This document shows positions 43,101 through 64,000 of a stretch of DNA of 64,000 nt, piece after piece. Position 1 is the stretch's first letter. Each line of letters begins with the position of its first letter. Source of the DNA: Maylandia zebra (lineage: Eukaryota; Chordata; Actinopteri; Cichliformes; Cichlidae); assembly GCF_041146795.1 (NCBI RefSeq), contig NC_135177.1, forward strand, positions 20,411,560 through 20,475,559. Direction: 5' to 3'. Below the pieces are notes generated by a model that was given only the letters and a program-made list of their open reading frames with translations, was not told the DNA's origin and searched no databases. The position numbers and the translations under genes are program-made.

Positions 43101-43917
43101 CTGGCACCGGTGAGATTCATGCACATCTATCTCTAACTGTCTTTTTTCATCTTCTTTTTTTCCAGTTTGTTGTTTTCTCTGTTTCTTTGTCGTTTTTTTG
43201 TTTACTCGATGTCAGCTTCTCCCTCTCAGTGTCACATTTATTCAGGCATGGAGAAGGTTGTTGTTATTCTTGTGCTGATGTCACACCTCAGACAACGTGC
43301 AACTGCTTGACTGTGACCAGCCAAGGAGAAACTGAGGGGAAATTACAATCCTATGCATCACTTCTAACCCTGCATGTCACATCCACTGTGCCTTAATTCC
43401 TCCAGATGGTTTCCCATAGCCTCAGACACCAGTGTACATGAGCTGGTGTAACTTAATCACACATGAAGCAGATCACTAGTAGGCCATCGCAGTGATTCAC
43501 ACTGAGTCATGCAAAGTTCCCTTAAGAAAGGACTAAAGCGGTCGAGGCAAGAGGAGAGATTTCGAAGCGATGAATGAGAGAGGAATTAAAATTCCTGTGT
43601 CTGCAAATATTTGGATAAACTGAAGAGCGTGTGAACTTAGCCTCAACTGTTCACTACAGTAAAAGCACGTTTCTCTCTCTCTTACGTGGTCCAGATTTTG
43701 CCTTTCTAATTTCTTTCTATTCATCATTTCTCCTTTTATATGTCGCCTAGGCCATTTCACAGCAATGGTGTGGAAGAGCACTAAACAGCTGGGTGTCGGT
43801 AAAGCCATTGCATCAGATGGTTCTTCCTTTGTGGTGGCCAGATACTACCCAGCAGGGAACATCACCAACCAGGGACACTTTGAGAATAATGTCCTCCCAG
43901 CCAAAAGCAGCTCTTAA
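40113..43917 (+). CDS. glipr2: Golgi-associated plant pathogenesis-related protein 1 (GAPR-1)
   Basis: Five coding exons: 40113-40125 (only 13 bp), 40698-40806, 42515-42618, 43032-43109 and 43751-43917, giving 156 aa (mammalian GLIPR2 has 154). All junctions are GT-AG and in frame. The N terminus MGKSASK is a myristoylation-type sequence, and there is no signal peptide, matching GAPR-1, which binds the cytosolic face of Golgi and lipid-raft membranes. A single CAP/SCP domain fills the protein. The four cavity residues are present: His54, Glu65, Glu86 and His103 (in [20 protein letters not shown] and [10 protein letters not shown]). GAPR-1 forms amyloid-like oligomers and binds Beclin 1 in autophagy control. 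The intron after exon 2 holds a foldback repeat. Start chosen because the short first exon alone supplies MGKS. Confidence 0.93.
42110..42380. repeat. Imperfect foldback element in the glipr2 intron
   Basis: Two arms pair imperfectly. Innermost, GAAGCACCT (42209-42217) faces AGGTGCTTC (42256-42264), and GAGTGGGGG faces CCCCCACTC. Further out, CAGATATTTTGAG faces CTCCAAAATATCTG, and a CTCCTTCAG block faces CTGAAGAAG. Arms of roughly 110-120 bp surround a loop of about 38 bp. Such long hairpins are usual for foldback or MITE-type DNA elements. No target duplication was identified. Confidence 0.6.
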
Positions 43918-44677
43918 AGAGATATTGATCTCCTGGCCTGACTCGGGCCAGAAAAGGTATTTATTCAGTTTTCCAGAAGAGAAGTTGCTGCTCGAACTGC
44001 TGTGGAGCACATTGAGGTGATAACCACTTTTTGCTGTACTACAATTTTGGATGAATTTTGATGATACAAAGCAGGCTTTAAGTCCTATGTTTATATTTTG
44101 GAAGGAACTGTGTGTGTTCATAATGAAAGATTTACCACTGTTTGATGTTTGCTAACAGTACATTTCCACTGACCATGGTGACTAATCTTATTTTATAGTT
44201 GTTGGGGTTTTTCCACCCCTATGGCATCATTTTCCTTTTAATACGATCACAGACTGAAACAGACATACTGTCCTTCACATCTGCTTTTGATGCTGCTTTT
44301 ATATGTGGGAGTTAATTCAGTCAAAGGAACAGGCAATACTCATTAACAGTGGTCATTGCTTGTAATTTGATGATTCATCTGGATCAGTGTGCAGGCTTTT
44401 TTTTTTTTTTAACAAAGCACCCAGTAAATGTCAAATGTAGGTAGATCACCCACACTAGCAAGTAGATATTTGTACCAAAAATGTTATGCAACAGAACACT
44501 GCACTTTAGTGTCAGTGACACATATACATAGTACGTATTATTTTCCCTTATTTTTTTTATAGTTGTGTTTAAGTTTAAATGATTAACCAGTGATCAGTCA
44601 TTGTGCTCTTGCCTCTACTTGTCAAAACAGACCCAGCATTTCCTCATCTATGCCTTGTATTTTAACCACTTTTGTAC

Positions 44678-44683
44678 AATAAA
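44678..44683 (+). terminator. Polyadenylation signal of glipr2
   Basis: TACAATAAAAAAAATC, about 760 bp past the stop codon and followed by a T-rich, GT-containing region (44708-44745), suits a 3' end at about 44700. Confidence 0.65.
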
Positions 44684-44954
44684 AAAAATCATTTGGCATC
44701 TCTCTGTGATTGTTTTTTGTTTTTGTTTTTTTCTTTTTTGTGGCATTGTTATATGTAAGTTGTGAGGGTGAATTTTCAGTTTAGGTCACATACACTTAAG
44801 ATTGCCTTCCAAAAACATTAAAACAATTACTTGTAATGTTTGTTTAAGATACAACCTGCGGCCAGTTAAATAAAGGTCATCGATATACAATATATTGTGC
44901 CAAGCATATTTTATACAGTCTTCATTTATCTCACACATTTAGGCCACAAGACAA

Positions 44955-46640
44955 GACAGTTTTTTGCAGTTTTGCCTTTGTACATGACCACAGCGCATTG
45001 GAAATTGACTGATCATAAATATGTATGCGTGCAGACTTTCAGCTGTAATTCAAGGGATTTTAGAAAAAAACTGCATTAACTATTTTGGAATTACTGACAT
45101 TTTTATACATCCACCTCACTCATTTTCATAGGCTCAAATCAATTAACATTAACATGGTTTTTAATATTTGGATAAATATTGTTTGCGCCCAATGACTGCC
45201 TGATATCTAGACCAAATGAAAGTCAATAAATGCTCTGTTCTTCTGAGCCTTTACTGCAACCACCTTCTTTGTGGGTCTTTCTGCATTAAGTTTTATCTTC
45301 AATAACTGAAAGGCTGCTCTGCTGAACTAAGATTAGGCAACTGACTTTTTACAGAACATCCCATTTGTTTGCTTCTTGGGCTGCCTTTGCTGTTTGCTTT
45401 TGCTTCTTACCTAATCGCTTTGTCTGGGTCAGTCAGAGTACAGCCCTGTACACTGCACAGTTCATCCTGCTGCTTCTATCAGCAGTCACATCATCATTCT
45501 CTTCTGTTTTTTTTCTCCATACAGGTGATCCAGGTGTTTTGTTTGTTTTTCTTTTTTTTTTCTTCCCCCCCCCCTTCTCACCATCTCTTCTCCCCTTTGG
45601 TTTTCTTTCTCTCCCTCTCTTTCTTTCATTCTTTCTCCCTGTCCTATCCCCCAGTCATGTCTGTCCCGTTTGTAGCAACTGAAAATAAAATAAATTCATA
45701 ATTATAATAAAGGTCAATCAAATGGACCAATATGGCAAGGCCATGATGATCCACTTGGTAAAATAAATCGCTTGGCATCTTTCTTGGCCTCAAGACAACA
45801 ATTCTGATGGCTAAAGATCCAAACGGGACACAAAAAGTAAAAAAAAAAAAAAAAAAAGCAGTCACATCATCAATAAACAGGCATTATATCCATATTTGAC
45901 AGATGATGTGGTACGCTTTGGATCATGAGCTGTTTCTTTCCTTCTTCATACTTATTTCTTCCACCATTCTAGTACTATATATTGGAGATAAAATATCTGA
46001 ATTCCAGGAGCAGGACCACGACTCCAAACATGCCCCTTCTGGGTCTTATCTATATATGACAACCCCAGTTCTAAGGGCTGTTCGTTCTTATTTCCATGCC
46101 CCACCCTCCTTGCCCTTTTTTCAATTCCTTCACTTCTTCACTTTTCATTAGTTCATGTGCCTTTATTCACCTTTATCTACTAAATAACGCTGCAAAACCT
46201 AAACTGAGGATGTGGGCCCAGCTAATGAATCCTCTTTCATCTGTTTTCTGGAAAAGTCTAATTTGGATTTCTTGTTCTTGCTTGTAACTGGTCTTTTGCA
46301 CCTTGTTGTAAAATGTCTGTATTCATATTTTCTGCATTTGTGACGGCATCTCTTGATTATAGACTTTGGCAATAAACCTTTTCAATATAATTCTTGCCTT
46401 AGTTAAATTCTGTGAAGTGGTTTTTCTTAACCATGGAAATAATTCTGCAATCATTTACTTGTCGTCTGTGATCTGTCAGACTCTTTGCTGTTGCTTAGCT
46501 GGTCAGCGCATTCTTTCTTTTTAATAATCTAACAAATTGTTGATTTAGTCACTTGGTGGATTTGGTTTTTCAGCCAACTGACGACCTTCCTCACTTGCAC
46601 TGATATCGTTTAACTTCATATTTTTAAATTACAGTAAAAT
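44955..46640 (-). mobile_element. Decayed Tc1/mariner-type element (relic C), interrupted by a LINE
   Basis: Same family and orientation as relic B: GACTTTCAGCTGTAATTCAA, CTGCATTAACTATTTTGGAA, CTTTACTGCAACCACCTTC, GATGATGTGGTACGCTTTGG, CTTAACCATGGAAATAATTC and ACAAATTGTTGATTTAGTCA follow in family order. The sequence is broken at 45497-45857 by a LINE 3' end. Removing the insert and one target copy rejoins CAGCAGTCACATCATCA with ATAAACAGG as in the family. Many indels; no transposase can be made. Its left end lies shortly past the glipr2 3' end. Confidence 0.72.
45497..45857 (+). mobile_element. 5'-truncated LINE (L1/Tx1-like) 3' end with poly-A tail
   Basis: About 360 bp ending in an A-tract of about 18 bases (from 45840). 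It is flanked by a 16-bp target duplication, AGCAGTCACATCATCA, at 45481-45496 and 45857-45872. The body is a pyrimidine-rich stretch followed by AAATAAAATAAATTCATAAT and CCAATATGGCAAGGCCATGA, which I recognise as a teleost L1-like 3' terminus. Tail plus long duplication shows target-primed reverse transcription. The short open frames here come from low-complexity sequence. Confidence 0.82.
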
Positions 46641-47069
46641 GCTATAAAACACTGCTTCATTCCTGCTTCATTTGTAATGAAATTACAAGAGACTGAGCCT
46701 CAACTGGCTATGAAACTGTTTTCCACTCGATTTTTCTCATTATTTTTGAGCTTTTCAAACATGGGATTTAAAATTGTTTGATTTAAAATCCCCTGTGGTG
46801 GTGTACAGATGCAAAACTGCAAGAATGATGTTTTTGTCCAATAAATTAAGGACGTAACTCTAGCATGGAATCGAATAGCACAGATTTTGCTTCCGATAAC
46901 CAATCAGAAACATTTCGCCTCTTCTTTCATTTAAATATTTTCAACTTCTCCTGAAGTGAAAGTTGGCGTAAAGGATCAATATAGCATGTTTGATTTAATG
47001 AATGTGAAAGACTAATCTTTTCAGTAAGATCAGTTTCAGGGTCCAGTCAGAGCCCACGTTGGAACAGAC

Positions 47070-47075
47070 TTTATT
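47070..47075 (-). terminator. Polyadenylation signal of nacad
   Basis: AATAAA in minus orientation, about 110 bp past the stop codon of the last nacad exon. Confidence 0.6.
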
Positions 47076-47183
47076 TAGCAGATATTGGGGATGCAACATA
47101 TAGTAGCAGCGATATAGAAGAGTCAGGTGTTTAGGCTTTATAGGCTGGAATAAAGGGGTCAGGAGTTGAATCGTCTTCACCGC

Positions 47184-58296
<11,113 letters not shown>

Positions 58297-58299
58297 GCT

Positions 58300-60000
58300 G
58301 CTGTGTCATGTTCCTGTTGAAGCTGGGGGGTAGGGAGGAGCTACGCCACACTGCTCTGCACTTACAGCTTGCATAAAACTGATGTAGAGATGGGGATGCG
58401 GATGTGGCATGAACATGGGGCAGTGGGAGGAGTGATAGAGACTACGGGGGCCAGATTTAGGGTGGGGGTAAGAGCACTGGGAATCCGATGAGGACTGAGG
58501 CTGGATGCTGGGGGGGGGGGGGGGGGGGGGGGGGGCAGTTACACAATGAAATTAGTCGGTACATACAATACTGTGGTAGCTGAAAGGAACAGATTGCTAA
58601 TTTGGATTCTGTAATGGGGAGTAAAAGGAGACGAGGTAAGAGTTGATGTCTAGGGGTGGAATCTCTTGGGAGGCTGCTAATAGCTGCAAGGGGGAAGGAG
58701 AGGCAACATGCAGTTTACCGAGGAAGCAAACATGCAACTGAATCACAGCTTACTCAGCCTGCACATGTCAGACACACAGAAATCACCCAGGTCTAAAGTG
58801 AGATCTCCCAGGTACTTTTGAGCAGTTAGTGCTTGTCAAATAATCCTTTACCTTTGCTTTTCTTCCTGCTAATACTTCAGTCCTTCCTATCCTATCTGTT
58901 AAATACTACTTGCTCAACACAGTCTTGAGCCTTTCTTCTCGATTACGCCCTGGTCTCTGTCTCAATTAGTATCAATGGAAACCCTCTCCTTTCCCAGTGC
59001 TCAAGCCCAGTGGTCCTACCTGGTCCAGGGAGCCCTGTTTCCTCAGGTTCCTGCCCTGGATGCTTGTCGCTGGGCACGGATCTGTGAGTGCTCTCCCCCG
59101 GCATGCTTCTCGCTGGCTGTCTTTGACTCTGACGCAACGATAAACCATACAGCCAGAACAGACAAGGTGAACGAGGAGAGAGAGTGAGAGTGAGAAAGAA
59201 GAAGAAGGGGAGGGGGATATGAATGCTCAGCGACCCAACACTCAGATCTTCCCTGCAGCACGTGTCTGCCTCTATGTGTGTGTGTGTGTGTGTTTGTGTG
59301 TGAAAGAGAATGAGGCAAACAGAGAATGAAAGAGGGAGAGTCAGAGATGGGAGTATAGGCTGGTCTCTCTCTGTGGTGCAGCACAGTGATGCTGCTGTTG
59401 TGGGCGTGTGCTTCAGAGCCTCATGATCCAGTTCATCGGTGTGTGCGTGGTGTGTGTGTGTGTGTGTGTGTAGAATCTGAGAGGGAGCTGCAGTATTCTC
59501 TCTTGATGCCCAGTTCCTGCTTTCCTCCCTCCTCCTCTTCCTCGCATCTTCCATCCTCCGTGTATCTCTCTCCCTCCTCTCCTCCCTGGTCCCCCACCCT
59601 TCCCTTCACGCCCATCCAAGCTATGACTGGATCTTTGGAGATGATGTCAGCACATTTCTGCTGATCTCTCAGTGCTGCCCCCAACCTTAAAGGAAAGAAG
59701 CGGTACTGCAAAAACAAGAGTGAAATGGATAAATCAAATGGAAAACAAAACAGACAGTGGAAAGAGAAACCTGGAACACAGAGAATCGAATGCGCAGAAA
59801 TGAATCCTGAAAGTATACTGCTGATTACACCCTCTGCCTCCTGCTCTGATTTGATCCAACAGGAATCAGGAAGGAGATATTTGCCCCAAGGGCCACTAAA
59901 ACATCTGCTTCTGCCCTCCATCTTCATCTCTCATTAAGACAGCATCATTTAAAAAGCCAATTCAAAGTGCCTTACAAAGACTAAGTGGGTAATAGATGGT
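58300..60000. other. Region upstream of nacad exon 1
   Basis: The nacad promoter and any untranslated exon should lie here on the minus strand but could not be fixed. Contents: a 26-base G-run (58510-58535), a (GT)n at 59276-59292 and another near 59450-59471, and CT/GA-rich stretches near 59510-59600. A 203-codon open frame at 58943-59554 (minus) is full of His-Thr repeats from the GT tract and is not supported as a gene. Confidence 0.5.
58510..58535. repeat. Poly-G run
   Basis: 26 consecutive G on the + strand (C on the nacad sense strand), about 214 bp upstream of the inferred nacad start codon. Confidence 0.95.
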
Positions 60001-61014
60001 GTTAATCTTTGAGCAAAGGATTTTGGGACCTCAAGCTATGCTTATAGCGGCTCACTCTGATAGTTAGATGAGGAACATGCACATGAGTATTCTGTTGGGG
60101 TCATTTTGTAGGGCTCTAGGAGCACTCCTCCTGTTCCTCCTCCTACAAAGGCGCAGATACAAGTCCTGCTGCCAGGCTGATTCCCTCCTAAGGCCCTATC
60201 CTTGTGTAACAGCCATTCTCCTGGTATCTCTCTTCAGACTCTGCTGGGAGATACAGAAAACCTTCTTGCAAGGAGTTGGTTTAGCTGTAACTTGAATGGG
60301 CTGCAGGTACAATATCATACGACATGCAGTGGACACTTGCAACAAGCAAAACTGGAGTAAAATCAGTCAGGGGGGATAAGGAGATAGCAATGACCCGTAG
60401 CCACCACCTGCAAAACCATCAATTTTCAGGAGGGTCGTCTTGTTCACCTGGCTTACAGTGGTTTATGCCTCCATTCTGAATGGACTGATATTGCTTAAGT
60501 TGAGGTGACTTTGTGTTATACTGTGATGATCAAGTATCACACTCTTTTGAGCTTTTGTACTTTATAATGCTCAAGTAATCTAGTTCTAAGATACCTGATA
60601 GACCAAAGTCTGTTGTTGATATGGTTGATGGGCTAATTCTTTTGTATATTTAAGTGATATGCCAAATATTTCTCATCTAAAGGGGAAAAATAAAATAACA
60701 GCAGGCCAGAAACAGAGTGGCAATACTGTTTCAGTGAAGCTATAATTGATAATAACAGCCTCAAATTGCAACAAGAAACAAAGTAACAGTAGAACAAAGA
60801 AACTCATCAATCAAAACCACAGAAGAAGAATAAAGATTTTCATTGGGACTGAAGCTGCTATAATTAGATCAGATGTGAATAATCATGGAGGTGATTTCAT
60901 GTGTGTGCAGTTAAAAAAGCTTCTGTTTGTTTGCTTCAGACTCCATAATGACCTAAGAGCTCTCGATACTAGGTTTATTCTTCATGAGAAATGTGTTTAG
61001 AGCCAAGACTGCTT

Positions 61015-61280
61015 AAATGGTAAATGGACTGATTCTTATATAGCGCTTTTCTACTCTCCCAGAGTACTCAAAGCACTGTATACAACATGCCTCATTCACA
61101 CCCAGTTCTAAACACAAGTGCAAACTAATCTACATTCACACTCTGATGAACACATCAGAGAGCAACTTGGGGTTAGTATCTCGCTCAAGGATACTTGACA
61201 TGCAGACTGGGGAAGCAAAGGATCGAACCACCAACCTTCCAATCAGTAGCTGATCTACCACCTGAGCCACAGCCACCCCT
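61015..61280 (-). repeat. tRNA-derived SINE
   Basis: On the minus strand the element starts GGGTGGCTGTGGCTCAGG. An A-box-like TGGCTCAGGTGG (about 61268-61257) is followed by a B box GGTTCGATCC (61229-61220), the RNA polymerase III promoter pair of tRNA-derived SINEs. The body continues to a CGCTATATAAGAATCAGTCC block and an AT-rich 3' end at TTTACCATTT. This tail is familiar from abundant fish SINE-like repeats. Flanking duplications were not resolved. Confidence 0.72.
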
Positions 61281-61924
61281 GCTTATTAACATTACATTAA
61301 TATACAGCAGCACTTTAGCATAAGCTAATGCTGTGTTACACTCTTGGGGTATTAAAGTATTAAAATAGTTACTCCTGAAAATGAAACCACGAATGAGCTC
61401 CTCTTGGCAGGATACGTGACCTTTAATGTCTTTCTTCGAGATAATAGAGCTTGAGCGTGTCATGCAAAGCTGTGATTAAAATTATTCTCAGATAAGATTT
61501 TTACCAATGAAAGCATTAAAACCTGGAAAACTCCAAAATGTTGTAGTAGTCTGCTTAGATTTCAGGACTGTGAAAGATAATATCTGTCAGTTTTCCAGTC
61601 TGCCCAGAAGTTTTTCTCACCTAAATGGTAGGGATTATACCCATCCCCAGCTCCATGGTCATGTTATCTCCCTTTACCCTGCCTTTAGGCCAACTTTGTT
61701 ACTTGATTGGCTGCTCCTTACAAACAGCAGGACCAAAAAGAAGATAAGTTTATGGCTAGAACCTCTCACATATGCATCTGCACTTTCCTCATTTCATTCA
61801 ACATGAATATGATCCAACGGTATGCGCAAAGACGATATTAGGACCAATCAGTACCATAAAAGATGTTTTATGTCAATATTTTTTTTAAACAGCCAAACAG
61901 CATTCTCAGTGTCATTTTCAATCA

Positions 61925-62048
61925 CTCTGGCTGAAATGTGACCAAAAGGGCATTTGCATTTTCCTTTAGGAAAACATGTTGAGAAAGCTATTTTGAATAA
62001 CTTGCCTCCAGAAATGCAAATGTCCTTTTGGTCACATTTCAGCCAGAG
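61925..62048. mobile_element. Foldback MITE with about 38-bp arms
   Basis: The left arm, starting CTCTGGCTGAAATGTGACCA (61925-61963), pairs with the right arm ending TGGTCACATTTCAGCCAGAG (about 62010-62047). There is one mismatch and one single-base bulge over about 38 bp, with a loop of about 47 nt. Each arm contains the octamer ATGCAAAT or its complement. No target duplication was clear. A transcript would form a long hairpin. Confidence 0.85.
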
Positions 62049-62772
62049 GATTTAATAATGGGTCTGTATTAAATTAATAATTCAAGAAACAATGGCGTCA
62101 AGGTCAGAACAGCAGGTGGATGAATTAAAATGCTCCATTATGTCCTCCAGAGTTTCGACTTTGTTGGCTGTACAGTGTAGCCAGTTCATTTTCTGCACAC
62201 CTAGAGCAGGAACCCTTGTTCCATTGTTCAACATGGAGCAATTTATGGCCACTGTCATGTTTTCAATTAAAAAATGGTGCAAACTCATTACATTTACTGA
62301 GAGATAAGAAGTCAAGGGTAACTGTGTTGGGGATTAGTCAGAGCCCAAGCAGTGATAAACAATAATTTATTCCTGCTGACCGTGTCAAAAAAACTCTTGT
62401 TTTTCCTCATTTATGTCAAACTAATGTCTTCTTGTGTCATACTCAATCTGAATGCGTTTTCCTCTTCAGTGGAGCTGCTTCCTGATTTTCAAAAATGTTC
62501 TTTTACCTTTTCTCATAAAATTGCAAGAGTAAAAATTTGGTGTCTCATTGATGTAAGTGCCACAGAAAGAACTCTAGCATAACCATTATAACAGCAGAAA
62601 ACAGCAAACTACTGAAAACACTGAAGCTGTCAGAAAGGCGTTAACAACATTGCTTAAAATATCTTCTTTTTTCCCCAAAAAGAAAACCACCCTGTGGCCT
62701 TGAGTGCATGTGTGGGTTCCAACAGCTCGGCTTACCTCAGAAGTCCTCAGCAGTTTTCTCTTTATTGTTGTG

Positions 62773-62800
62773 AATAAATAAATAAATAAATAAATAAAAA
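62773..62800. repeat. (TAAA)n microsatellite
   Basis: Seven near-perfect tetranucleotide units. Confidence 0.95.
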
Positions 62801-64000
62801 TGTGAGACAAAAGATGAAAGCCTCTCAGTGATTTTTGTCAATCATTTGTCTCAGATTATGACTCTTTAAATAATCAACTGCCTATCAATCACTGGGTTTT
62901 TTCCCTCCTCTTTTATAGACAACTAGCGAAGGAAATCTAGCCAGAAATAGAAAGCACGAGAGGGGGTGGCAGCAGTGAGCAAAATAAACAGCAGTGGTAG
63001 TTTCCATGGCAACCCAAAACTTCCCATGATGGAGTGCCAGCTCAGCACAAGTAATTAATGCTTCACTGGTCCGATAAAGTCTGATAGACTCTGTGCAAAA
63101 CAGTTTACCTCAACCTTCAAAGCTTAAAAAACTGAAAGAAAAATGTATTTCTGGGTTTTCAGCTCCCAGATTGTCCTCTCAGATTGTGAGTTTCATGTGA
63201 AAGTGCTGCTGTGCCCATTAAATCTGCACCTGAAGCCATGTGCTAGGAGCAAAGGGGATTTAAAAAACAAAAGCAAAAAACATATATAACAAATAATATG
63301 GCTTGCTTTGTGGTTCAATACACTAACAGCTGGAGCGGGAGAAGCTGACAACAGACAGAATATTTTGGATGAATTTTTCATCAAGCATGTAACGGTTTTT
63401 CTTGTCTCTGTGCTGTGCCTGATATCATACTATATAATACTAAATTAATGACTTCTCTTAATCTGCATTTGGACATTGCATCATATATTATGACGTGCTT
63501 TGAGGGATGGTGGAAACTCAGCTTTCCCTCATCAGTGACGTGAGGCCAACAGATCTAATCTCATTTTACGTCAGTGCTTGTGTGAAGCTCTGTTAACTTC
63601 CTGGTCTTGATGGAGGTTAAAGAGTGGAGCTGAGAAAAATAGAAATGTAGCAGATTTCCAGAGTACATGCTGTCAGCATAGCCATCACCAGTGTTCCCAT
63701 TACACTTCTTCTGTTCTGTTATTACTCCTTGATTCAGGTACAGAGCTTGAAAATGCCTGCAGTCCTGCCCAAGTCACTGATTGACCATCAGAGAAAGTGT
63801 TCTTTAATATCAAGATGCCACACTTTTCCTTATTTGATTTCACTTACTTTAACATCAGCAATCCCACTAAGCAGTCACAGGAAGGTGTTATCAGCTAATT
63901 TTGTCAAATCTGCCAATATTTGTGATTAATAACATGCAGAAAGTGGGAGTCAAAAGCGTGGACCATAAACACACATTTAATTTTGTGTATTGTCACAGTG

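Larger units (their letters stand above)
60000..64000. other. Right-end intergenic region
   Basis: No gene recognised. Open frames up to 99 codons show no family features or splice-supported continuation. It contains a tRNA-derived SINE (61015-61280), a foldback element (61925-62048) and a (TAAA)n tract. The rest is AT-rich single-copy-looking DNA. Confidence 0.55.

Noticed and set aside
45365-45701. Overlapping Phe/Ser/Pro-rich open frames
   Set aside because: They lie in the Tc1 relic and the pyrimidine-rich part of the inserted LINE 3' end.
58943-59554. 203-codon minus-strand open frame near nacad
   Set aside because: Contains several His-Thr repeats from GT microsatellites, with no family features or splice context.

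Overview
The window is vertebrate chromosomal DNA, almost certainly from a percomorph (spiny-rayed) teleost. Evidence: split genes with GT-AG introns, teleost-type orthologues of steap4, glipr2 and nacad, a fish-style C-reactive-protein/SAP pentraxin, AT-rich intergenic DNA with (CA)n and (TCTA)n tracts, and many teleost-type repeats (Tc1/mariner, hAT, TTAA-flanked MITEs, a tRNA-derived SINE, a LINE 3' end, an endogenous retrovirus). A cichlid is plausible, but the sequence alone does not prove it.

Layout. (1) 1-3104: the 3' end of an endogenous retrovirus on the + strand, with the integrase end of pol, an uninterrupted 560-codon env, a polypurine tract and a 3' LTR. (2) 3.1-6.6 kb: no gene; a Tc1/mariner relic lies at 4.7-5.3 kb. 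(3) 6597-8192 (-): a complete four-coding-exon pentraxin gene (224 aa) with a TATA box and a probable untranslated first exon. A broken second pentraxin C-terminal exon follows at 9.4-9.5 kb. (4) 9.6-11.1 kb: two LTR-like stretches. (5) 11976-19384 (-): steap4, a six-transmembrane metalloreductase, 10 coding exons, 472 aa. Its last intron holds a 243-bp hAT MITE and a nearly intact Tc1-like transposon. (6) 19.4-40.1 kb: about 20 kb without a gene, holding microsatellites, a nest of transposons, a 103-bp perfect tandem duplication and some repeat-poor stretches that may be conserved regulatory DNA. (7) 40113-44700 (+): glipr2/GAPR-1, five coding exons, 156 aa. (8) 44.9-46.7 kb: a Tc1 relic split by a LINE 3' end with a 16-bp target duplication. 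(9) 47184-58296 (-): nacad, 10 coding exons, 2217 aa, dominated by one 5.5-kb exon, followed by small exons encoding the NAC and UBA domains. (10) 58.3-64 kb: no gene recognised; G-run, SINE and foldback MITE.

The host genes do not form an operon or a shared pathway. They encode an acute-phase lectin, an endosomal/plasma-membrane ferric and cupric reductase, a Golgi-associated CAP protein and a large NAC-alpha-related protein. All exon models were joined by hand. Each keeps frame across every junction, ends on a whole number of codons and gives a protein of the expected family length. No prokaryote-type system, CRISPR array or clearly novel gene system was found. The more unusual items are the intact retroviral env, the layered transposon insertions with readable target duplications, and the structure of nacad and steap4.
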